From CAZSDW01 sp964605705 (GTDB taxonomy: Bacteria > Fidelibacterota > UBA2242): a DNA stretch of 64,000 nucleotides. The position numbers and the translations under genes were made by a program. Every line of letters starts with the position of its first letter. Positions within the stretch are counted from its first letter, which is position 1. The stretch lies in assembly GCA_964605705.1 (NCBI GenBank), contig CAZSDW010000006.1, positions 52,740 through 116,739 on the forward strand, given 5' to 3'. The notes below the pieces were generated by a model. The model searched no databases, was not told the origin of the DNA, and was given only the letters and a program-made list of their open reading frames with translations. Shown piece by piece: positions 17,912 through 28,800 of the stretch.

Positions 17912-20900
17912 ATGAATAAAATTTTGTACTCCATAACAGTGATATTGATCCTGATAGGATTCTCCACCAGTGCCTTGCTGGCTCAGATGGATAACCTACA
18001 AGGAAATGACAGGGAATTCCGGTACGGTATCCATGCCGGTAACAAGTTCCGAACCAGTTTTTTCAATGACGGCACTTATGGTGGTCGCGTCGGACAGCCT
18101 CCGCAGGTGGCTGGTGAATGGCCAATCGGTGAGGGACATTACTACCTTGTCGATGGAAACATCTTTGTCGGGTCAGAGGTAACTGACACTAAAAACAATA
18201 CGTATCATATTCTCAGTGAGAACAAATGTGTCGATATTGGCGGCTCCCGGGGAGACAAATGCGGTGCCGATAATCACTGGTGCACCTTTCTTCCCTTGGG
18301 TGGCTTTGCGAATGCCAATGAGGATAAAATCGCCATGGCTCGCGGCACAATGGAATGGGAAAACTCCTGGCCGAATTACTGGCCGGATATTGCGGATCCC
18401 AGCAATAAAAGGTTTTCCATCGACGGCTGGGCTGGTGCCTGGAACGGGTATTTTGGAAAAAACACCTTTAATGCCGACGAAGAAAGTTACTTTGTTGCGG
18501 ATGACTATGAAAACAAGGAATTTTTCCCGGATTTTATTCCCGACACCACTGACTTAGATCGCGGCGGTCTGGGTATCCGGATTTATGTTCGTGGCTTTCA
18601 GTGGTCAAAAGCGGCGGTTGAAGATGGTATCTTCTGCCTGTACGATATCGAAAATATCGGTACTTACCTGCATGACAAGATGGTTTTCGGATATAAAATC
18701 GGTAACAATATGGGAGAAGACAACACTGGTTCTGATGCCGGTGACGATAACGCCTATTTTGACCGCGACCTGAATCTCGCCTACATGAGTGACGGCGATA
18801 ACACGGGCGCCAACGGTTGGACCCCCGTCGGATACATGGGCGGTACCTTTTTGGAAAGCCCGGGCAATCCTTACGACGGCATTGATAACGATAATGATGG
18901 TCGGGATGTCAGTGGACCGGTAATTACCACTTCGATGTTTCAACAGAAAATTTTAACATCGGGTGACCCGGTTGTTATTATTGATTATGATACTTTTGAA
19001 CGTACCCTGACAACGCTGGGCGATCTGGGAGGTAGCTATTCATTTACTTACAATACAGTAGTCCATACCTTCACAGTCGGCGATACTGTCCGGGAAATTG
19101 GTGATAATCTGATCGATGACAACCTGAACGGATTGATTGATGAGAACCGCGGTCACTATGATGAGAACACGGGTATCACCACCTATCTTTATGAAGGTTA
19201 TAAATGTATTGATTATTTCAGTACGGATACAACCACAAATGGCAAACAGAATTTACTCCTTGATGAACGCCGGAATGATAAAATAGATAATGATGGTGAT
19301 TGGGAAGCCCTGTTTGATGATGTCGGTACGGACGGAATGGCTCCCGGTTCACCCGGGTATCCCGGTCCCGACCCCAATGGCAGTGAAGGCAACGGACAAC
19401 CTGATCTCGGTGAACCTCATTTTGATATAACCGATATTAATGAAACCGATATGCTGGGTCTGACCAGTTTTAACCTCTACGACTGGTCATCCCTGAATCA
19501 GTATGATGATGAACCTTACTGGGATGCCATGCAGCCGGGTGCCTTTATTTCTGACCTGACATCATCGAATGTCGAACTATTATTCGGTTCCGGATACTTT
19601 CCGTTAGTGCCGGGACAAACCGAAAGATTTTCCATGGGTGTTATCTGCGGTGAAGATCTGGTTGATATTACTTATAACAAGGTAAATTACGAAGAAGCCT
19701 ACACCCAGAATTATAATTTCGCCAAAGCACCCTATATTCCCACCGTGAGAGCAGTTGCCGGTGATAACAGGGTGACCCTGTTCTGGGATGATTTTGCGGA
19801 ATCATCCGTCGATCCGATCAGCAGCGATCCTGAAGGAAAGGATTTTGAAGGGTACAAGATCTATCGTTCTACCGATCCCGGTTGGAAAGAAATGAAAGCG
19901 ATCACTGATTCCCACTTCGGCACAACGATCGGTCGGCGACCCATGGCACAGTTTGACCTCGATAATGATTATTCAGGCAATGCTCCGGATCCTACTCAGG
20001 GTGTTCATTTTTTCCTGGGTGAAAACACTGGTCTTCGACATTTTTATGTCGATACAACTGCGATCAATGGATTTACCTATTTTTATGCGGTTACAGCCTA
20101 TGACCATGGCGATCCCTCCAAGGGCATCGATCCGTCGGAATGCTCAAAATTTGTCGCACCTCAGGCAAATGGTGAATTTGAAATGGGTACCAACGTAGTT
20201 ATGGTCAGACCGGAAGCACCATCAGCCGGGTATAAAGATGCCGCCATAGATGAATCCGGATTCGTCAGTGGTTTAAACAACACCGCTAATGGAGGAGTTA
20301 GATTCACAATTACTGATGCCGACTCGGTACTCGACAATCACGAATACCAGATTACCTTTACAGACACCGTATCAAGTAATAATCTCGATTCCACTTACAA
20401 CTTTACGTTGGTTGATCTGACCGCTGGAGTGACCGTGCTCGACAATGTTCCATTATATGGGGGCTCCGGAGGATTACCGGTTGTAAATGGTTTTCAGCTT
20501 GAATTTGTAAACAATCCAAGTGAATTAAACTTCAATCCCGATAATTCCGGCTGGAATCAAGCGGGCATACCTGCCTTTAATTTCGTCCGTTATGTTCCGA
20601 CGCCCAGTACCAAACCGGTTAAACTCATTCCAGCGGATTTTGAAGTTCTTTTCTCTGATTCAGTAGGAGTCGATATTTCAAATGTATATTACAGAGGAAC
20701 TGCAAACACTGAAGTCCCTGCGATGCCGGTTAACTTTACGGTCATTAATACATTCACAAATGAAAGAGTCCCTTTCGCTTTCCGCGAACGACACGTCGGT
20801 AATCCAGGTGAAGAGGGTATTTTTTCCTTTGATTTCCGACTGCGCCGATCCGATGAGATTCTTCTGCTCGCCAATGCTGATCCGGATTCACTGGTAGCCA

Positions 20901-21382
20901 GCTGGCAGATAACCTGTACGATCTCCTCTGCATCACAACCGGATAGCCTGCTTCCGGGACCCGGAACCGTTTTAACAATCGATAACGATATCCCATTTCT
21001 GTCGCATGATACTTTTACATTCACAACGACTGGGAAGAAAGTTGATAATGATTTAGCCAAGGTTGATCTGGAAAACATCAAAGTGGTTCCTAATCCCTAT
21101 ATTGTGACGAACTCCTGGGAACCGATTAACCGGTATGCCTCCGGTCGTGGTGATCGGCAACTCCATTTTACCCGCCTGCCTGCCAAATGTACCATCCGGA
21201 TTTTCAACGTGCGGGGTCAGCTTGTGCAGACCTTGAAACACGATACTGCGATCGATAATGGCACCGAGATCTGGGACATGTTATCCAGAGACAATCTGGA
21301 AATTGCCTATGGAATTTATATCTACCATGTGGAAGCTGAAGGTATCGGTGAAAAAATCGGAAAATTCGTAATTATTAAATAG
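17912..21382 (+). CDS. Large secreted protein with Fn3-like region and C-terminal sorting domain
   Basis: 1156 residues, signal peptide ending 'SALLAQ'. I do not recognise residues 30-600 as a named family; they are rich in Gly, Asp and aromatic residues and include Asp-rich, calcium-binding-like runs ('GIDNDNDGRD', 'DDNLNGLIDE', 'DKIDNDGDWE'). A fibronectin-III-like segment lies near 610-740 ('VTLFWDD', 'FEGYKIYRSTDPG'). The last 100 residues are a FlgD-Ig/T9SS type A-like sorting domain ('VVPNPY', 'IRIFNVRGQLVQTL', 'AYGIYIYHVEAEG'). It is 22 bases after the TonB receptor and 46 before the PorV-like gene. Being exported with a TonB receptor and co-regulated with xylanases, it is a candidate surface glycan-binding partner in place of SusD. 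That role is inference. Confidence 0.75.
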   Translation: MNKILYSITVILILIGFSTSALLAQMDNLQGNDREFRYGIHAGNKFRTSFFNDGTYGGRVGQPPQVAGEWPIGEGHYYLVDGNIFVGSEVTDTKNNTYHILSENKCVDIGGSRGDKCGADNHWCTFLPLGGFANANEDKIAMARGTMEWENSWPNYWPDIADPSNKRFSIDGWAGAWNGYFGKNTFNADEESYFVADDYENKEFFPDFIPDTTDLDRGGLGIRIYVRGFQWSKAAVEDGIFCLYDIENIGTYLHDKMVFGYKIGNNMGEDNTGSDAGDDNAYFDRDLNLAYMSDGDNTGANGWTPVGYMGGTFLESPGNPYDGIDNDNDGRDVSGPVITTSMFQQKILTSGDPVVIIDYDTFERTLTTLGDLGGSYSFTYNTVVHTFTVGDTVREIGDNLIDDNLNGLIDENRGHYDENTGITTYLYEGYKCIDYFSTDTTTNGKQNLLLDERRNDKIDNDGDWEALFDDVGTDGMAPGSPGYPGPDPNGSEGNGQPDLGEPHFDITDINETDMLGLTSFNLYDWSSLNQYDDEPYWDAMQPGAFISDLTSSNVELLFGSGYFPLVPGQTERFSMGVICGEDLVDITYNKVNYEEAYTQNYNFAKAPYIPTVRAVAGDNRVTLFWDDFAESSVDPISSDPEGKDFEGYKIYRSTDPGWKEMKAITDSHFGTTIGRRPMAQFDLDNDYSGNAPDPTQGVHFFLGENTGLRHFYVDTTAINGFTYFYAVTAYDHGDPSKGIDPSECSKFVAPQANGEFEMGTNVVMVRPEAPSAGYKDAAIDESGFVSGLNNTANGGVRFTITDADSVLDNHEYQITFTDTVSSNNLDSTYNFTLVDLTAGVTVLDNVPLYGGSGGLPVVNGFQLEFVNNPSELNFNPDNSGWNQAGIPAFNFVRYVPTPSTKPVKLIPADFEVLFSDSVGVDISNVYYRGTANTEVPAMPVNFTVINTFTNERVPFAFRERHVGNPGEEGIFSFDFRLRRSDEILLLANADPDSLVASWQITCTISSASQPDSLLPGPGTVLTIDNDIPFLSHDTFTFTTTGKKVDNDLAKVDLENIKVVPNPYIVTNSWEPINRYASGRGDRQLHFTRLPAKCTIRIFNVRGQLVQTLKHDTAIDNGTEIWDMLSRDNLEIAYGIYIYHVEAEGIGEKIGKFVIIK

Positions 21383-21428
21383 GGGGTTTGTGATGGGGAT
21401 TATTAAACAAGTTCACGGAGTAATAAAA

Positions 21429-22445
21429 ATGAAAAAGTATATTTTACTGCTATTGGTAATACTAATGGTCCTGAATCCACAAACTTACGCCGTAGGTGTA
21501 ACGAAAACCGGAACAACCGCCGCCGGTTTTCTGGTAATCGATGTGGGACCCAGGGCTACCGGTATGGGCAGCGCTTATGTATCAATTGCTAAAGATGCGA
21601 CAGCGATGTACTGGAATCCTGCCGGGATTGCAAATCTGGAAGGTATTCAAGCCACTTTCTGTAATACTGACTGGATTGCAGACCTGGCATTGAATTATGC
21701 CGGTGTCTCCTTTTCACTGGGAAATTATGGCACCGTTGGGCTCAATGCTGTCTTTCTCTCTATGGATGAAATGGAAAGAACGACCATATCACAACCGGAT
21801 GGGACCGGCGAGTTGTTTGACGCAGCGAATTCCGCAATAGGTTTATGCTATGCCCGGAATCTTACGGATAAATTCTCGATGGGATTCAACGCCAAATACA
21901 TTAATGAACGGTACTATCACAGCAGCGCTAGTGGATTTGCATTGGATTTAGGTGCCCTTTATAAAACTCATTTTCATGATCTGACTCTGGGGATGAGTAT
22001 TTCGAATTACGGCACAAAAATGCAGCTGGATGGTCGTGACCTGTTAGTCCAGGTTGATATCAACTCCCAGATCGAAGGAAACAATCCAAATATTAATGCA
22101 AAACTTCAAACCGATCAGTTTGATTTGCCGCTTATGTTCCGGTTTGGTCTGTCCATGGATCTAGTTAAAACCGATTTCAGCAACCTGATCATTGCCATCG
22201 ATGCTCTGCATCCCAGTGATGATGTCGAATATGTCAATGTCGGTGCTGAGTTAGTTCTCTTCAACATCCTTTCACTCCGATCCGGGATGAAACAAATATT
22301 TGGCATTGATAGTGAGCAAGGGCTTACCTTTGGCGGTGGTTTGCACCATAAAATAATGGGTTCGACGCTCTTTTTTGATTACTCCTATCTTAGCTTCGGC
22401 AGGTTTCAACCGGTCAATATGTTCAGTATTAGCTTGGGATTATAG
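21429..22445 (+). CDS. PorV/PorQ (UPF0164) family outer membrane protein
   Basis: 338 residues, predicted beta-barrel. The signal peptide (MKKYILLLLVILMVL) is followed by the family signature 'GPRATGMGSAYVS' and 'YWNPAGIAN'. PorV is the T9SS outer membrane component that binds the sorting domain of cargo and hands it on for release or anchoring; PorQ-like relatives have related roles. Start set at 21429, which has GGAG eight bases upstream and a clean signal; the frame is open from GTG 21390 with a second possible ribosome site. It closes the operon of chaperone, receptor and surface protein and may be dedicated to holding the 1156-residue protein at the surface (inference). A terminator hairpin follows. 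Confidence 0.82.
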   Translation: MKKYILLLLVILMVLNPQTYAVGVTKTGTTAAGFLVIDVGPRATGMGSAYVSIAKDATAMYWNPAGIANLEGIQATFCNTDWIADLALNYAGVSFSLGNYGTVGLNAVFLSMDEMERTTISQPDGTGELFDAANSAIGLCYARNLTDKFSMGFNAKYINERYYHSSASGFALDLGALYKTHFHDLTLGMSISNYGTKMQLDGRDLLVQVDINSQIEGNNPNINAKLQTDQFDLPLMFRFGLSMDLVKTDFSNLIIAIDALHPSDDVEYVNVGAELVLFNILSLRSGMKQIFGIDSEQGLTFGGGLHHKIMGSTLFFDYSYLSFGRFQPVNMFSISLGL

Positions 22446-22471
22446 ACAGAAGAGATAAGAGGGCAAGAAAT

Positions 22472-22511
22472 CGGGGCTTGCAGATCACGAATCTGCAGGT
22501 CCCGTTTTTTT
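22472..22511 (+). terminator. Rho-independent terminator of the uptake operon
   Basis: Stem arms CGGGgC(t)TGCAGAT and ATCTGCAggTCCCG with a short loop, followed by seven T (22505-22511), 26 bases after the PorV-like stop codon. Confidence 0.8.
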
Positions 22512-22744
22512 ATGCTTATCTACCTGCTCGTAAATCGTCCGGAAAATTCAACTTCTCCAGCGTCTCTTCCCGCCCGGCAGGATATCAGGCGAGGAAAATC
22601 ACAAAAGATTCCCATATCAGAATATCGGATGACTCTTTTAAGAATCGTAACATTCATAATCAGCAAATTCGGCTTGCCCGGCGAAACGAAACGAAGCCTG
22701 GGTCGCTGTGCCTATCACGCTTGGCATGTCAATGGATTTCGTTC
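22512..22744. other. Non-coding stretch between convergent operons
   Basis: About 230 bases between the two terminators. No gene, tRNA or clear repeat is seen; short reading frames here have no start context or recognisable product. Confidence 0.5.
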
Positions 22745-22770
22745 AAAAAAAGCCCGGTTACCCGGGCTTT
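22745..22770 (-). terminator. Rho-independent terminator of the giant repeat protein gene
   Basis: Nine-base arms AAAGCCCGG / CCGGGCTTT with loop TTAC (22749-22770); on the minus strand the stem is followed by seven T (22745-22751). It lies 34 bases after the giant gene's stop. The right side is also T-rich, so it may act both ways. Confidence 0.8.
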
Positions 22771-22803
22771 ATATTTACTGATGAACTATGTACCAGAATC
22801 GTT

Positions 22804-25800
22804 CTACTTCACATATGCCATTTTCATGGTTTTGATATACGATCCCGCCTGCAGCCGGTAAAAATAGATGCCCGATGCCACATCAGTACCATGCTGATTT
22901 TTGCCGTCCCAGACAGCCTCATAATAACCGGGTTGTTCATTTTTATTTACCAGCCAGCGTACGATTTCGCCCCTGATGTTGAACACGGCTAATTTTACAT
23001 CACTTTGATTTGGCAGTTCGTACCGAATATTGGTAATCGGATTGAACGGATTCGGATAATTACTGTGTAAAGCATACTGTCTGGGTATCGGCGGACAGGT
23101 TTCAAAGGTATAACTGCTCAGCATTTCCCGAAATGTGACCGCATCATCGGTCGTCAGAGCAAACCTTTCAAAAGACTGGATCTCTGTGCTGGTATTGCGC
23201 TTGGTATTGAAATGCAAGCTGCCAATTTTATTGACTCTTTCCAGGCTCAGTTCACCTTCCCGCATCTGAAAAACCACGATGCTGACCATTCCGGTTTCGG
23301 GATTATTCTTATCAAGCACAACCCAGTTTTCCCCAATATCCCGAAGCACAGAACTGAAATGATCATATTCGAGCACAGTCGGATCATACTTAATTTTAAT
23401 CTCAGTACCGAAGCAAGGATCATTCTGATTCATCCGCAGATCCAGCTGCAGTCCTTCCAGCAAACTGGCATTCCATTTCCCATTATGCTCATAGTTGGAT
23501 TGAATTGTAACCGGCAACTTGTCATTGAGCACCGGTTTTGCCAGACTCATGGAACCAAACAGACCGGTCGGATGATCAAAGGACCAATTCCACATAGTGA
23601 TCAGTGACATCAGATCCTTCAAGTCATATTTGCCGTCAGGCTCCAGAATATAATGGGGCAGGGTTCCAGCCACCGGACCAAGTTCTTTGGTATAATCCGG
23701 TTGTTCACTCAGAATCGCCTCCTTAAAAACCGTAAAATCCATCATACTGATTTCTCCGTCCAGATCATAGTCGCCCAGCAGCGTCGTTCTGAAAGAGAAT
23801 CCGAAATCATCAGTTGGAGAACCGTCGGGATCACCATTACTGTTCCCATCCAATGGAATCCCATCCGCATCAGTAATACCGGACATCAGTTTTACGGTTA
23901 ATGTCTCGAGAGCCGCATAATAATTTTTCGGAATAATATTGACATTCTTCGATGAATCCTGGGTCATGGTACATTGGACATTCCCGCTGACGGTACCGGT
24001 GATTGAGATATTTGCCGGAATCAGGGTTGCCGCCGCAATATCTTTATCGAATACAACGCTCACGGACTGGTTCCAGATCGTACCCTGATCAAAACTATTC
24101 GAAGGTTTAAAACTTACTACCCGTGGTCCGATTTCATTATCCACGTGCATAACAATCGAATCAGCGGCTCCTTCCGCCCAGTCGTCTTCAGGGATCACTT
24201 TGATCCAGACGACTTCCTCATCCTGATTGGCAAGATCAAGTGCACTTTGCCAGACAATTTCACCGTTGTAATTAGCCGTTCCGATACCACTAATCGCAGA
24301 ACTGACTGTCGCTGGTTGCCAGCTACCAGTATTGGTAATTCGATAGAGTATTGTCAAGCTCATATTATCGGAACCGGAGCTGGTGATGCTGTACGGAATG
24401 CTGACATCAGCACTCTGCTCACCACTCAGATCGGTAAGCGCAATACTGCCCTGATCATTATCAACATGGATATTGTCTTTCCGGGCTGGCGTTCCGGGAT
24501 CGCTGTCTGAAATATTGACCAGTAAGGTAACATTGCTTCGATCGACGCCGGGCATATCATTGGCTGTGTTCCAGACAAAATCCACCTTGTGGTTGTTCTG
24601 GTCATGATTGCTAATATTAATACTCGGTTCTTGAAATGTCGTCCCATCGACCGAGTAGAGAATTTCCCAGGTCACCGCATCGTTTTCGGGATCACTGTAA
24701 TTAAAGGACGCCTGAATGGTCTCATGCTGTTCCACCGTTGGAAAATTCAGCGTTGCGACCGGCGGTGCATTATTATCCAGGTGAAACTCGATCGTGTCAC
24801 TGCCTCCGGCTGCCCATCCATCACTGGGAATTACCCGAATCCAGGCAGCTGCAATATCGAGTCCGCTCTCGTCTGTAGCCGAGTTCCAGATAAGACTGCC
24901 ATTATAACTGGTAATATTTTGGGTGACACCTGCGGTGGTCGCATTTTGCCATTTACTGCCATTATCGATACTGTAATCAATCTCAATATCTATTGTGTCA
25001 TTGGTAAGATCACTGATTGTATAAAAAATCTGGACATCTCCGCTCACCTCGTTCACAATATCCTGCAGTCTGATCGAATGCGCCTGGTCATTGTCCACGT
25101 GAAATGAGATGATATCACTGGAACCCTGATCATTATCGGAAACATCAATCCGAAATTGCAGTCCAACGATATCCTGGTTCGGTATATCATGTTCGGAGTC
25201 CCATTGCAGGATCGTTCCGGTACTGTTGGTCTTGACTTTGTGTGGCTTTAATGTGTACAGCTCAGAGGATTTTACCGAGGACTTTATCGTCGATTTTACT
25301 GGTTTTAGGTTTATCTCAGAGGACTGTGTATTTGTTTTTAATGGTTTTGTTTTTAACGCGGAGGTTTTTGCATTTGTCGCGGTCGTTACGGTTGTTACTG
25401 TATGAGTTGCCGGATTCCAATTCACTCCTGAATCAGTGCTGTAATATGGCGTAATGGTCAGAGAATCGGCTTCCGTATCACTGGCACTGAACGGGATTGC
25501 TACTAAGCCATGTTGTTCAGAACTTACCTGGCTGATATTAATTATCGGTACGGCATTATTATCCAGATGAATCCAGACCGTGTCGTTAGTACCGGGATCG
25601 AGATCGCTTGATTTTAAAAGCAGGCAGACACTGTCCTGATCGAGGCTTGGCAGATTCAGCACACTATTCCAGGATAAATTGCCACTGTAAGCCAAGGGTC
25701 CGAAACGGGTAACGGCACCGATAGAACAGCTACTCCAATTTGCCATCATATCAATTGAATAAAAGAGCATCAGATCAATGGAATCCCCTTCCGCATCTGT

Positions 25801-28800
25801 AATGATATAGGGTACTTCGATGGTATTGCTGAGCTCCTGATAAACCAGTGGCATTGTCACCACAGGTGGCAAATTGTTATCAAGATGAAATGCCGGAGTG
25901 ATTATCTCGGCACCCGCGTAACCATCATCCGGGACAACCCGAATTTTCACAAGAGCCGAATCAACTCCCGCGGCATCGGTTCCGGAATTCCAGGTAAAAT
26001 TGCCGGTGTAAATACTACTATCAATATCAGTGGTCTTCCCGGATGTCATCGCGGGATTCCAGCTCACACCATTATCGAGGCTAAAATCGACCACCAGTGA
26101 AACCGTGTCTCCTTCACTATCTTCAATAACATAATAAACCGATATATCACCACTGTACTCGGTCATATCATCGAGATTCAACTGGGTCACTGCCGGCGCA
26201 CCGATCTGATCAATCTCAATCTCGACAGTATCGGGCGTACCAGAATCATTATCCTGTGGAGTAATCCGAAATTGCACCTGACCGACATATGCAATCACAT
26301 CGTTGGCGGATTTCCAGGTAATCTGATTCGGACCCGGCATTAAACTTGTTGTATTCGCAGAAACATCGGCATCACTCCAGTTTACATCACCGGTTTTCTT
26401 ATATTCACATTTAATATCAACCAGGTCATTCTCAGCATCGGTCAGCGTAAAATCTACAGGTATATCGCCCTTCTGTTCCCCGGTAATATCGGCAATATCC
26501 ACTTCCGGCGGTAAATTATTATCCAGCTGAAATGCAAGGATCGAGTCGGCAGTTCCAGTATCATTATCGGAGGGAACCATTTTAAGCTTCACCGCTTTAT
26601 CGACACCGGGCAAATCGCTGCTACTATTCCATGTCAGCGAACCGGAATAATTAGCAGTATAAATCATTGTATCTCCGGTTATGCTCGCCACCTGCCAGTT
26701 AGACCAATCTGTTTCATCGGCATAGTAGAGTTTAATCCGAATACTATCGGATTCCTGATCACTGAGAGTATATGACACAACTATATCACCGGATTGTTCA
26801 CCCGCCAGTTCATCAATATCCACACTTGGAACAGTATTATTATCAATATGAATATAGGCAGTGGTATCGCCAATACCATCACCCCAGCCATCATTGGCAA
26901 CCGCCGCTATCCGAACTTGCGGAATGTCCTGACCGCTCAAATCTGCGGCGCTTTCCCAGCGCAAGACGCCGCTATACTCAGCCGCACTGTAATTCACCGG
27001 ATTCTCCACCAGATCGGCAACTTGCCAGGCACCATTTGCAATCTGATAATGAAGTGACAGGTTCAGTGTATCACCGGTTAGGTCCGTCAGGGTATAATTA
27101 ATTGCAATGGTATCACTGTATTCACTCAAGCTTTCCACAAAAGAAATCGCGGTTGCCTGTTCCTGATAATTATCCAGCTGAAATGCAAGGATCGAGTCGG
27201 CAGTTCCAGTATCATTATCGGAGGGAACCATTTTAAGCTTCACCGCTTTATCGACACCGGGCAAATCGCTGCTACTATTCCATGTCAGCGAACCGGAATA
27301 ATTAGCAGTATAAATCATTGTATCTCCGGTTATGCTCGCCACCTGCCAGTTAGACCAATCTGTTTCATCGGCATAGTAGAGTTTAATCCGAATACTATCG
27401 GATTCCTGATCACTGAGAGTATATGACACAACTATATCACCGGATTGTTCACCCGCCAGTTCATCAATATCCACACTTGGAACAGTATTATTATCAATAT
27501 GAATATAGGCAGTGGTATCGCCAATACCATCACCCCAGCCATCATTGGCAACCGCCGCTATCCGAACTTGCGGAATGTCCTGACCGCTCAAATCTGCGGC
27601 GCTTTCCCAGCGCAAGACGCCGCTATACTCAGCCGCACTGTAATTCACCGGATTCTCCACCAGATCGGCAACTTGCCAGGCACCATTTGCAATCTGATAA
27701 TGAAGTGACAGGTTCAGTGTATCACCGGTTAGGTCCGTCAGGGTATAATTAATTGCAATGGTATCACTGTATTCACTCAAGCTTTCCACAAAAGAAATCG
27801 CGGTTGCCTGTTCCTGATAATTATCCAGCTGCAAGGTGATCGAATCTGCCCTCGTGGAAACCGGTCCGTAACCGTAGGGCGTAACTCTGAAACCGGCAGT
27901 TGGAAAAATAGATTTTGGTAAATCGCTGTTAGAATGCCAGATGATACTGCCTATATAATTTTCCGGGGCAATCTGGGATGTATCACCGCTGACTGTTGCA
28001 GGCGACCAAATTGCGCCGGGTGAAGTATTGTATTCGCAGAATAAACCTACATTCTGGGTATAGTCGGAGATTTCATAATTGATCTGGATATCGCCGTGTT
28101 TTTCACCAGTAATTTCGGTCAGAGAAATCGTTAAACTCTGATCATAGTAGTAGGCGCCGATATCGCCGCGGGTTCCGTCCGGATCGTTGTACTGTGCGGC
28201 GGGATCACCGGCATCAATGCAGGGAGAATCCGCGCTCAGGTTGAAATCACCATTGGCGGCATCGACAAAGAACGGGTCATCGGCAATATTATTCTGATAC
28301 ACTCCAGTAAAAGCGGCACCGGAACCGGATCCCGTAAAACTGTCGATACCGTTTTCGATATCGCAATAGTAAAATTCCGGAGAACTGGAATTATCGATCA
28401 GTACCTGCTCTGAGGCATTATCCCAAATAATTGAATTTCTAAAAACCGGGTTGGCAGTAAATTCAATATTGATCGTATTCAGGTTGGTGTTGCCATAAAA
28501 TGTGCAATTCTGCACAACCGGGGCGGAATTTGTCGTAATCAGAAGCGCCGATGTATTCCCGGTAAATACATTGTGGCTCAGGTAGGGTGAGGAATTACTG
28601 AGTAGCATTCCGCCAGCCTGCATAGCATCATTGCCTGAAATTCGGTTATATAAAAACCTTGGATTTGCATAATCTAATGAAACTGCACCACCGTATACAG
28701 CATAATTATCATTAATGATAGAATGGCTGACTACCAATTTGGAAAAATTTGAAACATAAATCCCACCGCCATTCACCTCAGGAGTGGTAGAGCCACCGGC

